A DNA stretch of 64,000 bases from assembly GCF_019933235.1 (NCBI RefSeq), contig NZ_CP082945.1, forward strand, positions 5,183,501 to 5,247,500, given 5' to 3'. Of this stretch, positions 25,731 through 33,658 are shown one piece after another. Position numbers and translations under genes: made by a program. Every line of letters starts with the position of its first letter. Position 1 is the stretch's first letter. The notes below the pieces were generated by a model. The model did no database searches and was not told the origin of the DNA. It saw only the letters and a program-made list of their open reading frames with translations. The DNA is from Streptomyces angustmyceticus (GTDB taxonomy: Bacteria; Actinomycetota; Actinomycetes; Streptomycetales; Streptomycetaceae).

Positions 25731-26114
25731 TCAGTCCGTGTCGCCCGGCAGCACGCTGCCGCTGCGCATCAGGCTGCGGCCGAACTCGATCATCTTCTGC
25801 GCGTAGTCCTCGGTCCACTCGGCCTGCTCGGCGAGCGCGGCCGGCGGCACCCGGTCGAACCGGCTGGGGTCGGCGAGCTGGGCCGCGGCCAGCGCCTGGA
25901 ACTCCGTGGCGCGGTCCGCCGCGGCGCGGAAGGCGAGGGCCAGTTCCGTGGCGCGGCCGAGCAGCTCGCGCGGGTCCTCCATCGACTCCAGGCCGAAGAA
26001 GTGCTCGGGGTCGGCGACGGCCTCGGGCGGCTCGAAGAGCAACTGCGCGGGCTTCATCCGCCGTGGCTCCGGCGCCGTACCGCGCGGGTCGGGGGCCGGT
26101 CGCGGCTCGGACAT
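25731..26114 (-). CDS. Small conserved hypothetical protein
   Basis: This 127-aa hydrophilic protein has an N-terminal Pro/Arg-rich 20 residues, then a mainly helical body (FFGLESMEDPRELLGRATEL and AEWTEDYAQKMIEFGRSLM). No family was recognised. The ATG is preceded by GGAGGTAGTAC, a very good ribosome site, which supports it as a real gene. It lies 132 bp downstream of the helicase gene on the same strand and could be the last gene of the nuclease-helicase operon, or independent. Confidence 0.72.
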   Translation of the reverse strand: MSEPRPAPDPRGTAPEPRRMKPAQLLFEPPEAVADPEHFFGLESMEDPRELLGRATELALAFRAAADRATEFQALAAAQLADPSRFDRVPPAALAEQAEWTEDYAQKMIEFGRSLMRSGSVLPGDTD

Positions 26115-26246
26115 GTACTACCTCCAGATCGTGTGCCGCATTCCATTGTCCCGCCCCGCGCAAGGGGGCCGTGGTGAGGGCCGCCGCGGCGCCCTGGCGC
26201 GGAACCGTCCGCGGTCGCGTCCGGCGGCGCCGGGCGGCCCGGCGCG

Positions 26247-27632
26247 CTACGGGCGCCAGGCCACCCGGTGTTCCGCCAGATGGGCGAGGACGGCGTGGTT
26301 GGCCTCCCAGCCGTCCGGGAACTTGACCGTGACGCCGAGGCGCACCGGCTCGGTCGAGGGGTGCTCGTCCAGCAGGTCGGCGACGCCCGCCCGGCAGACC
26401 ACGATGCAGGCGTGCCGGTGGCGGGAGGCGAGCACGCACAGCCGGCCGGTCTCCAGATGGAAGGCGGTCGCGTCGGGGCGGCCAGAGAGCGGGTGCAGCA
26501 CGACCGTGACGTCGAACTCGCGGCCCTGGAGGCGGTTGGCGGTGTCCACCGCGACCCCGGAAACCCCCAGCTCGGCGAGCGCGGCGCGGACGGCCGCCGC
26601 CTGGTCGCGGTGGGCCGTGCCGACCGCGATCCGGGCCGCGGTGAGCGGCGCGGGGACGGCGGGCCCGCCGCCCGGGTCCCGCTGGGCCTCGCTGGTCGCG
26701 GCGCCCCCGCGGTCCAGGAGCCGGCGCACGACCCGCGCCACCGCGCGGACCGCCTCCGGGTCCGTGCGCGGCGTACGGCGGGCGGGGAGTTCCAGCAGGC
26801 CCCAGCCGGACTCGGCGGCCTCGTCCAGGACCCGGTCCACCCCCGAGCCGTCGCCCGGCACCCCGAAGGCCAGCCGGCGGTCGCCGTGGCCGGTGCCGCT
26901 GCGGAACGGGGTGTACGGATAGAACGCGGCGGAGACCAGCGGCGCCGCCGAGGCGGGCAGCCGCCAGGACACCGGCAGCCGGTGCTGCGGCAGATCGGGG
27001 TTGTGGGCCAGGAGGGTGGACACCGCGCTCGCGGACGGGTCGTACGCCAGCCCCGCCCACTGCTCGGCGCCGACCACGCTGAACGGGTCCAGCTGGCCGG
27101 GGTCGCCGACGAACAGCGCCCGTTCGAAGAGCCCGGCGACGCTCAGCAGCGCGTCGGACCGCATCTGGTACGCCTCGTCCACGATGGCGTGCCGCCAGGG
27201 TTCGTCGACCTTGGTGTACGCCCATTTCGCGGCCGTCGACACGACGACGTCCATCCCCGCCAGGTCGGCCGCCTTCGCGGACGTGCGGACCGCGGGCAGC
27301 TCGGCCAGCGCCGGGTCGAACGCGCCGGGCTCGCTGCTGTGCAGCCGGCCCACCGGCAGCTGCGGGTCCTTCTCGGCGAGCCGCAGCACCAGGTCGTCGA
27401 CCTGGGCGTTGGTCTGCGCGACCACCATCAGCGGGCGCCCGGCGGCGGCGAGTTCCCGGGCCGCCCGCACCACGAGGGTGGACTTGCCGGCACCGGGCGG
27501 GGAGTCGACGACCACCCCGCGCCGGGAGCCGTGCAGGGTGTCGTGCAGGATCGCGTCGGTCGCCGCGGCGGCCGCGGCGGCCGGGTCGAAGTCCTTCGCC
27601 GCGGGGGCGGGCTGGTCCTGAGGGTCCGTCAT
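26247..27632 (-). CDS. UPF1-like superfamily 1 DNA/RNA helicase
   Basis: This 461-aa ATPase has the complete SF1 motif set: I GAGKS (47-51), Ia AQTNAQVDD (72-80), II VDEAY (151-155), III GDPGQLDP (176-183), IV VSWRLP (221-226), V VDTANRLQGREFD (362-374) and VI LASRHRHA (401-408). The Ia form and the QGRE motif V place it with UPF1/Dna2-type SF1B helicases rather than UvrD. It is short, with no accessory nuclease or zinc domain. It follows the 516-aa protein gene by 40 bp in an operon that begins with a Fe-S PD-(D/E)XK nuclease. The pair recreates the two halves of Dna2 as separate proteins. Confidence 0.85.
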   Translation of the reverse strand: MTDPQDQPAPAAKDFDPAAAAAAATDAILHDTLHGSRRGVVVDSPPGAGKSTLVVRAARELAAAGRPLMVVAQTNAQVDDLVLRLAEKDPQLPVGRLHSSEPGAFDPALAELPAVRTSAKAADLAGMDVVVSTAAKWAYTKVDEPWRHAIVDEAYQMRSDALLSVAGLFERALFVGDPGQLDPFSVVGAEQWAGLAYDPSASAVSTLLAHNPDLPQHRLPVSWRLPASAAPLVSAAFYPYTPFRSGTGHGDRRLAFGVPGDGSGVDRVLDEAAESGWGLLELPARRTPRTDPEAVRAVARVVRRLLDRGGAATSEAQRDPGGGPAVPAPLTAARIAVGTAHRDQAAAVRAALAELGVSGVAVDTANRLQGREFDVTVVLHPLSGRPDATAFHLETGRLCVLASRHRHACIVVCRAGVADLLDEHPSTEPVRLGVTVKFPDGWEANHAVLAHLAEHRVAWRP

Positions 27633-27672
27633 ACGGCCATGCTCTCCGGGACGGCCGGCTGCCGGGTGCGGA

Positions 27673-29223
27673 TCACAGGAAGTCCTCCGTGGTCACGGGG
27701 TCGGGGGCGGTGTGCGGCGCGTCCCCGGGCCCTGGCGGCGGGCCGCCGTGGGTCCACGGGGTGTCCTCGGGGTCGGGGAGTTCCGGGCCGCCGCGCGGGG
27801 CGTGCTCGAACAGCGTCCAGCACACCGTCTCGCCCGGCTCCGGCACCGAACCGGGCTCGGGCGTCTTCCCGCGCCCCATCCCGCCGGTCAGCCGCACCAC
27901 CAGCACCCCCGGCTCCCCGGCCGCGGGCGCCACGCACTCCCCGGTCTGGGTCCTGCCGTCGGCCAGGGCGCGGTAGAGCTTGCCGCCCTCGGACAGCTGC
28001 GGCCGGTCTGCGGTGTGCAGGGTGACCAGCGGGCGCGGCATCGGCCTTCTGCCCTCGGAGAATGACTCCTCGACGGCGGTGACCGTGCCCTGGAACGCCT
28101 CACCCGCCAGCCGGCGTCCCGCCATCACCAGCGGGTCGTCCAGGGCCTCCTGGGCGTCGAGCTGGGCCTGGGCGGTCTCCCGGGCGGCGAGCTTCTGCGC
28201 GGCGGTGACCGCGTCGTCCTGCCGGGGCTGCGGGGGCTCCCCGGCGCGCACCCGGTCGCGGTGCGCCGTGTACGACCAGCGGTCCCGCTTCCAGCGGTCG
28301 GGGACCCGGGCGCCCTCGGGCAGCTCCCGCAGCAGGTCGAGGCCGTGCCACACGGCGTCCCAGGTCGGCCGTGACTGCCCCTCGACCAGGGCGCGCAGCG
28401 CGTCCTCGGCGCCCGGCAGCCCGGCGTCGTAGCGGGCCATCGCGGGGGCCAGCAGCCGGTTGTCGAACGCCGGGTCGGTGGCCGGGCCGGCCGGCGGGCA
28501 CAGCAACTGCCCGTCCGCGTCCCGCGCCGACTCCGCGCGCTCGGCCGCCTCCCGGCCCGACAGCCCCGCCGGCGGGTCGATCCAGGCGAGCAGCGCGCCC
28601 AGGTGCTGGTCCTCCAGTGCGCTCTGGCCGCTCGCCCAGTGGCGGGTCAGCAGGTCCGTCATGGACAGCAGCAGGCTCGCGCCCGGCACCCGAGCCCGCT
28701 CCCCGAAGTGGGTCAGCCAGCGGCCCAGCAGCGGGACGTGCGGTGGCGCGGGGTGGGGCGCCTCCGGCTCCTGCTCGGCCGTGCGCCGGAACCGCATCGA
28801 GCGGCCCAGGAGCCGGACGAAGTCGATGCCCGCGGCACTCGGCACGATCAACTGGGGCGCGTCCGAGCACAGTTCGACCTGCACCGGGACCTTCTTGCCG
28901 GTCTCCGGGTCGGTCTCCTTGCGCTCCTCCCACCCGATGGCGTCCGCGAAGCCGTCCACGTACGGCAGTACGGTCTCCGCCAGCTCGGCGAGGAACGCGA
29001 ACCGCAGATCGCGGTCGCGCGGCTGCGGGACGGCCAGCAGCGCCGGCTTCTCGCGGTCCGTGCCGACCAGCGCGCCCAGCGGGGCGCCGGCCTCGCCCGC
29101 GGTCGTCAACGGGACCAGGACCATGGGACGTTCGGACAGATGGCGGTGCCGGACCGTGCACCGCGGCCGCGCCCGGCCCGCGGCGACCGCCTCCATCCGG
29201 GCCAGCGTCTCGATCAGCGACAT
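27673..29223 (-). CDS. Unknown 516-aa protein between nuclease and helicase genes
   Basis: No family was recognised. Visible parts include an N-terminal region (LIETLARMEAVAAGRARPR), conserved-looking blocks (LPYVDGFADAIGWEERKETD, LIVPSAAGIDFVRLLGRSMR) and an Ala/Gln/Asp-rich helix near 375-410 (AQKLAARETAQAQLDAQEAL). A C-terminal beta-like domain ends in acidic Pro/Asp-rich sequence. It lacks signal peptide and membrane segments. The ATG follows AAAGGAGCCGGG and overlaps the nuclease gene end by 10 nt, so it is translationally coupled to it. The long open frame upstream of 29223 is the shadow of other genes. Position suggests a subunit linking nuclease and helicase. Confidence 0.8.
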   Translation of the reverse strand: MSLIETLARMEAVAAGRARPRCTVRHRHLSERPMVLVPLTTAGEAGAPLGALVGTDREKPALLAVPQPRDRDLRFAFLAELAETVLPYVDGFADAIGWEERKETDPETGKKVPVQVELCSDAPQLIVPSAAGIDFVRLLGRSMRFRRTAEQEPEAPHPAPPHVPLLGRWLTHFGERARVPGASLLLSMTDLLTRHWASGQSALEDQHLGALLAWIDPPAGLSGREAAERAESARDADGQLLCPPAGPATDPAFDNRLLAPAMARYDAGLPGAEDALRALVEGQSRPTWDAVWHGLDLLRELPEGARVPDRWKRDRWSYTAHRDRVRAGEPPQPRQDDAVTAAQKLAARETAQAQLDAQEALDDPLVMAGRRLAGEAFQGTVTAVEESFSEGRRPMPRPLVTLHTADRPQLSEGGKLYRALADGRTQTGECVAPAAGEPGVLVVRLTGGMGRGKTPEPGSVPEPGETVCWTLFEHAPRGGPELPDPEDTPWTHGGPPPGPGDAPHTAPDPVTTEDFL

Positions 29224-30521
29224 CCCGGCTCCTTTGCTCGCGGGGCCGGCACGGCGGCACCGGCCAGTGCCTCGGCGCGCAGCGCGGCCGCCCGGCGCAG
29301 CGCCGCCACCGCCGGGTCCCGCTCCGCCTCCGGGTCCGCGGGATCCTCGCCGGCGCCGGCCGCCGCCAGCACCTCCTCGACGGTGCGCAGCGAGCCCAAC
29401 TCGCCCCGGACGCCGCGCCCCAGCGCCTCCACCGCCCCGTCCTCGCGGGAGCGCCCACGGCAGTGGAAGGCCAGCTCGCAGGCGGCCAGGCACTCCGGGA
29501 CGTAGGCCGCGCCGACCGCTTCGACGGCCTGCGCCAGCTCCTCGGGCGGGCGGGTCGCCGTCCGGCCGTCGTCGGCGAGCCGGAGGTCGAAGGTGGTCTC
29601 CGGGGGGAGCGCCTCGGCGATCTCCTCGACCCGGGTGAGGCGGGCCAGCTGCCGCCGGGTCGTGGCCAGTTGCTTGCGGACGTCGACGGCGGCGGCCGTG
29701 GGGAGGTTGGAGAAGTCCTTCGGGCACACCAGCAGCGCCCGGTCGCGGACGTGGACCGGGCGGCCGGTGCGCGCGGCGGTGTGCCGGGCCACCGGCTCCA
29801 GGGCGAGGACGTACACCGCCGCCTGCCGGGCCGCGGCGCCCACCTTGGCGGCGTCCGCCGAACCGTCGATCATCGGGAAGGACTTGATCTCGACGACCGT
29901 CCAGCTGCCGTCCGGATGCACCACCACCGCGTCCGGCTCCACATAGGCGGGCGAGCCGGCCACCTCGACGGCCAGCATCGGATGGTCGAGCAGCGCCCAG
30001 CCGCCGGCCGCGGTCGCCTCGCGCAGCGCCAGCGCCGTACGCGCCGTACGGCCCTCGGGACCGGCCGCGGACAGATCGGGGGTGGCGACCTCCTCCGGGG
30101 CGGGCGGCGGGGTGCCGGGCGCCAGCCGCTCGTGCAGCAGCCGCAGCAGGTCCGTGCCGCCGTCGGACTTCACCCGTGCCTCGAAGGCGTTGCCGCGGAC
30201 GATCGCGAACTGGGACCGGCCGTACGCCGCGGGCGAGCCCAGCGCCTGGGCCAGCGCGCCCTTGTCGACGCCCGCGCCGTCCAGCAGCGCGCGGCGGCGG
30301 CAGCCGGGGTTGGCGGCCAGCGCGGCGAGCGCACGGGCGTCGAGGGGGCGGGGACGGACACCGGGGCCGCGCAGCTCGGCGAGCCTGGCCCGGCTCACGC
30401 GGGGGGACTCCCCCGGCCGCGGGCCCGGTGCCGCCGGCGGCACCGGCGAGGGGGCGGCCGACGCGGGTCGACCGTCGCGGAAAACGTTCACCCGCCGAAG
30501 TCTCGCATCCGCCGCCGACAT
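29214..30521 (-). CDS. Cas4/AddB-like Fe-S PD-(D/E)XK nuclease
   Basis: The protein is 435 aa. The RecB-type nuclease core is visible: RGNAFEARV (109-117, motif I), EPD with Asp197, EIK (211-213) and the QxxxY motif at Gln233-Tyr237. A four-Cys iron-sulfur arrangement brackets it: Cys74 before the core (NPGCRRRALLDG) and Cys344, Cys348 and Cys354 after it (ECLAACELAFHC). That is the layout of Cas4, AddB and Dna2 nuclease domains. The first 40 residues are Pro-rich and may be disordered. The ATG lacks a clear ribosome site, and a GTG at 30491 is an alternative start. It is the first gene of an operon with a 516-aa unknown and an SF1 helicase, and divergent from a phosphatase gene. Not linked to any cas gene here. 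Confidence 0.82.
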   Translation of the reverse strand: MSAADARLRRVNVFRDGRPASAAPSPVPPAAPGPRPGESPRVSRARLAELRGPGVRPRPLDARALAALAANPGCRRRALLDGAGVDKGALAQALGSPAAYGRSQFAIVRGNAFEARVKSDGGTDLLRLLHERLAPGTPPPAPEEVATPDLSAAGPEGRTARTALALREATAAGGWALLDHPMLAVEVAGSPAYVEPDAVVVHPDGSWTVVEIKSFPMIDGSADAAKVGAAARQAAVYVLALEPVARHTAARTGRPVHVRDRALLVCPKDFSNLPTAAAVDVRKQLATTRRQLARLTRVEEIAEALPPETTFDLRLADDGRTATRPPEELAQAVEAVGAAYVPECLAACELAFHCRGRSREDGAVEALGRGVRGELGSLRTVEEVLAAAGAGEDPADPEAERDPAVAALRRAAALRAEALAGAAVPAPRAKEPGCR

Positions 30522-30753
30522 GCGGGGCGACCGCCCGCGGACCGGCCGCCCGCGCGGACCGCTCCCCGACGGCGCCCGTACGCCGTACGACAGCCCCGCC
30601 GGGCCGCCCCGGACCGCCGGATCCGCTGGTCACCGGCGCGACGGCCGCCCCGGCCGGGGACAAATCGACCCGGTGCGCGATGATGGAAATCCCGCGGTCG
30701 ACGCCGCCCGCACCGAGCAACGACAAGCCGAGAAGTCGGCGAGAGGTACGACC

Positions 30754-31347
30754 ATGGCACCGCGCATCTTCCTGGCCAGACACGGGCAGACCGAGTGGTC
30801 CCGCTCCGGCAGGCACACCGGCCGTACGGACATCCCGCTGCTGGACGAGGGCCGGCGCGGCGCCGAGCTGCTGGGCGAGCGGCTGCACCGCGCCCCCTGG
30901 GACGGCCTGCCGGGCGTCGAGGTCCGCACCAGCCCCCTGGTGCGCGCGAAGGAGACCTGCGAGCTGGCCGGCTTCGGCGACCGGGCCGAGCCCTGGGACG
31001 CGCTGATGGAGTTCGACTACGGCGCGTACGAGGGCCTGACGCCGGCCGAGATCAAGTCGGCGCGGCCCAACTGGCTGATCTGGCGCGACGGTGTGCCGGA
31101 GGGCGAGAAGCTCGCCGAGGTCGCCGCGCGGGCCGACGAGGTCGTCGGCTGGGCGCGGTCGGCCGACCGCGATGTGCTGGTCTTCGCACACGGCCACATC
31201 CTGCGTGCCCTGGGCGCCCGCTGGCTGGGCCTGGACATCTCCTTCGCCGCCCGCATCCGGCTGGAGCCGACCTCCCTGTCGGTGCTCGGCTGGGCCTACG
31301 GCGAACCGGCGATCGAGCGGTGGAACGACACGGGGCACCTGGGGTGA
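30754..31347 (+). CDS. Histidine phosphatase (phosphoglycerate mutase-like)
   Basis: This 197-aa acid-phosphatase or mutase family protein has the phospho-acceptor motif LARHGQTEW (catalytic His10), a second Arg/Glu region (MEFDYGAYEGLT) and the late catalytic His in VFAHGHILRAL. All catalytic positions are conserved. It most resembles small broad-specificity phosphatases rather than glycolytic mutases. The ATG follows GAGAGGTACGACC. It is divergent from the nuclease operon across 232 bp. The substrate is unknown. Confidence 0.88.
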   Translation: MAPRIFLARHGQTEWSRSGRHTGRTDIPLLDEGRRGAELLGERLHRAPWDGLPGVEVRTSPLVRAKETCELAGFGDRAEPWDALMEFDYGAYEGLTPAEIKSARPNWLIWRDGVPEGEKLAEVAARADEVVGWARSADRDVLVFAHGHILRALGARWLGLDISFAARIRLEPTSLSVLGWAYGEPAIERWNDTGHLG

Positions 31348-31432
31348 GGGACGCGGCCGGCTCCCGGGCCCGTGCCGTGCGGGCCGCCTGACCGCCCGTC
31401 GGATCCGGCCGGGGCCGACGGGCCGGGCGCCG

Positions 31433-32902
31433 TCAGCGGGCGGCGTCCGGGGCCCGGCCCCCTTCCCCGTCTCCGTCCCCTTCCCCGTCCCCGGACCGGG
31501 CCGAGGCCGCGTGCCGCTCCAGGAAGCCGGCCACCGCCCCGCAGTCGCGGTGCGCGCGCAGGGTGCGGGCGGTGCCGTCGAGCATCGCGCGGATCCGCGC
31601 CGAGCGGACCCGGGTCAGCAGCGTCAGCACCCGGTCCCCGGCCGCGGCGGCCTCCTCGGGGGCGCCGCTGTCCGCGAGGTCGCCCGCGAGCTCCGCGGTG
31701 AACAGGGCGATATTGCGGCTGAAATGGGGGTCCTGCAGCGCCACCGCCCGGCGCGCGTGCTCCACCGCGCGCCCCGCCTCACCCAAGGCCGCCCAGCACT
31801 GCGCCTCCAGGCCGGCCAGTTCGGCCTCGCCGTAGAACGTCATCCACTCCGGGTCGCCGTCCCGCGGCCCGCCCGCGAACAGCCGCTGCGCCCGCGCCAG
31901 CGCCTGCTCGCAGCCCGAGCGGTCCGCCAGCCCGGCCCAGCCGCCCGCCTCGCGCAGCGCCAGCAGCGACAACAGCCGCGGCGAGGCCAGGTGCTTGGCG
32001 GCCTGCTGCGCGGCCTGCGCGGCGCGCACCGCCTCGCGCGGGCGCCCGGCGTCGCGGGCGAGGAAGGCCGTGTTGCAGAACGCGTGCGCCTCCAGGGCGG
32101 CGTCGCCGCAGACCCGGGCGGTGGCCAGCGCCTCGGCGTAGTGGGATCTGGCGTCGTCGAAGCGCCCCGAGTCGTGCGCCAGCCAGCCGACGGTGATGGC
32201 GAGTTCACCCGCCCCCGCGTGCAGCCGGTCGGACACCGCTCTGCGCTGCACGCCCGCGTCCAGCAGCTCGTAGGCGGCGCGCAGCGGGTGGGTGGCGCGG
32301 CGGTAGATGCCCTCCGCGCCGTGCCGGTCGTCCAGCAGCCGGATCTGCCGGACCGCCTCCTCGACGGCGGTGGCCTCGGCGGCGCCGACGCGGCCGCCGG
32401 ACGCCGCGCGCGGGCCCGGCACGGGGGCGGAGACGGCGGCAGCGGCCTCGATGGGGTGCAGGGCGGCGAAGCCCAGGGCTGCTGCCGGGCCGCCGGTGAT
32501 GAACGCGCGACGCAGCACGTCGCTCTCCTCGAAGATCTGGATACGGGTATCGCGGTGGTCGGGGTCGGTTGCCAGGGGCACGGCGCTGACCGCCGCCGTA
32601 CGCGCCCCCCGTCCGCGTACCGCCTCGCGCGGCGCGAAGCCCATGTCGGGCAGCGTCAACCCCGGGAACATGTGCCGGAACACCCGCTCGTAGGCGTAGT
32701 TCGGACACCGGATCTCCCCGGACTCGACGCGCCCCACATAGCGGGCGTCGCACGAGACCTGCTCGCCGATCTCACGGGCGGACCGTCGGACCGCCGCCGC
32801 GAACTCGCCCGGTGACAGCCGGCCGCGCAGCTGTCGGAAAGCGAGGTTCGGGCGGGCGGGTACGGTGCGGGACGACGCTGAACTTGCTGCTGGCGACGCC
32901 AT
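31433..32902 (-). CDS. XRE-family regulator with TPR-like C-terminus
   Basis: This 489-aa protein has an N-terminal helix-turn-helix of the XRE type at about 15-80 (FAAAVRRSAREIGEQVSCDARYVGRVESG). A linker containing DVLRRAFITGG follows, then an Ala/Arg/Leu-rich array of TPR-like helices from about 220 onward. The architecture is that of NsdA-type developmental or antibiotic regulators of Streptomyces, though the exact homologue is not claimed. The start at 32902 is set by GGAGAGGG. Two 11-bp direct repeats (32909-32930) each contain that ribosome site, so the start region is duplicated. The C-terminus is a Gly/Asp/Glu tail. The divergent small gene at 33148 probably shares its regulation. 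Confidence 0.83.
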   Translation of the reverse strand: MASPAASSASSRTVPARPNLAFRQLRGRLSPGEFAAAVRRSAREIGEQVSCDARYVGRVESGEIRCPNYAYERVFRHMFPGLTLPDMGFAPREAVRGRGARTAAVSAVPLATDPDHRDTRIQIFEESDVLRRAFITGGPAAALGFAALHPIEAAAAVSAPVPGPRAASGGRVGAAEATAVEEAVRQIRLLDDRHGAEGIYRRATHPLRAAYELLDAGVQRRAVSDRLHAGAGELAITVGWLAHDSGRFDDARSHYAEALATARVCGDAALEAHAFCNTAFLARDAGRPREAVRAAQAAQQAAKHLASPRLLSLLALREAGGWAGLADRSGCEQALARAQRLFAGGPRDGDPEWMTFYGEAELAGLEAQCWAALGEAGRAVEHARRAVALQDPHFSRNIALFTAELAGDLADSGAPEEAAAAGDRVLTLLTRVRSARIRAMLDGTARTLRAHRDCGAVAGFLERHAASARSGDGEGDGDGEGGRAPDAAR

Positions 32903-33147
32903 GGCGGACCCTCTCCGTGCCCTCTCCGTGCCATCAGGTGGCGTTGCCGCCTCCTGGCGGTGCGGCGGGTTGACCGTACCGGCTGTGATGGCTCCGATAC
33001 GGAGAGTTTGGCCACAAATCGGATATCTCGCGCGCGATCTGCCATGAACTGCCATCCTTTGCAGCGTTACGCCGCCGTAGCTGTTGACACGCCTGACCGT
33101 TGGAGACGGTGTAAAGGGTCGGGTGCGTGCAGGAGGAGGGGTTCTCC

Positions 33148-33594
33148 GTGTGGGAGACCGGCGTGAGCAGGGGCGGCAACGGGTCCGCGGGCCAGGCCGT
33201 CGCGGACGGGGCACCGGACGTTCCGGCGCAGTCGTGCGACCTCGTGACGGTGCCCGCCCGGCAGGGGCTGGAGGCCGTCGACATCCTCCGGCTGCGGGAC
33301 GGCGTCGGCCCCGTCCTGCACGACGGCGCCTGCGACACCCTCGGCTTCCTGGTGCCCGCGGGCACCGCGGCGGGCTGGGACGTGCCGGGCAGCGCGTGTA
33401 CCCAGACCTCCGGGCGGGGCCTCGCGCTGGGCGCGCTGTGCGGTGAAGGGGCCGGGGCGGAGCCGCCGGTGACCGGCACCGGCTGGCTGGTGCCCCCGGA
33501 GGGCGCGGGCGCCGCCGCCACCGACCCGGCCGTGCTGCGCGCGGCGCTCGGCGAGGCGGCCCGCACCATCGAGGCCGTCGACCGCTGTCAGTGA
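33148..33594 (+). CDS. Small conserved hypothetical protein divergent from the XRE regulator
   Basis: This 148-aa soluble protein has no recognised domain. Distinctive stretches are ILRLRDGVGPVLHDGACDTL, GFLVPAGTAAGWDVPGSACT and GTGWLVPPEG. The GTG at 33148 lies 8 nt after AGGAGGAGG and is preferred to an in-frame GTG at 33127. It faces the XRE/TPR gene across 245 bp. Small proteins paired with such regulators are common in Streptomyces, and a partner role is inferred only. Confidence 0.75.
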   Translation: MWETGVSRGGNGSAGQAVADGAPDVPAQSCDLVTVPARQGLEAVDILRLRDGVGPVLHDGACDTLGFLVPAGTAAGWDVPGSACTQTSGRGLALGALCGEGAGAEPPVTGTGWLVPPEGAGAAATDPAVLRAALGEAARTIEAVDRCQ

Positions 33595-33658
33595 GCAGCG
33601 GCGCGGGGTTCCGCCCGGCCGGTGCCGGACGGCCCCCGCGGGCCCTCTCGCCCGTGCC

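Noticed and set aside
29214..30521. Reading the Cas4-like nuclease as part of a CRISPR-Cas system
   Set aside because: No cas1/cas2 genes and no repeat-spacer array were seen in the window. The helicase partner points to Dna2-like function instead.
27673..31338. Apparent 1221-aa fusion ORF across the nuclease gene
   Set aside because: Only the part from 29223 is a credible protein. The upstream portion is the antisense or out-of-frame shadow of the nuclease and phosphatase genes.
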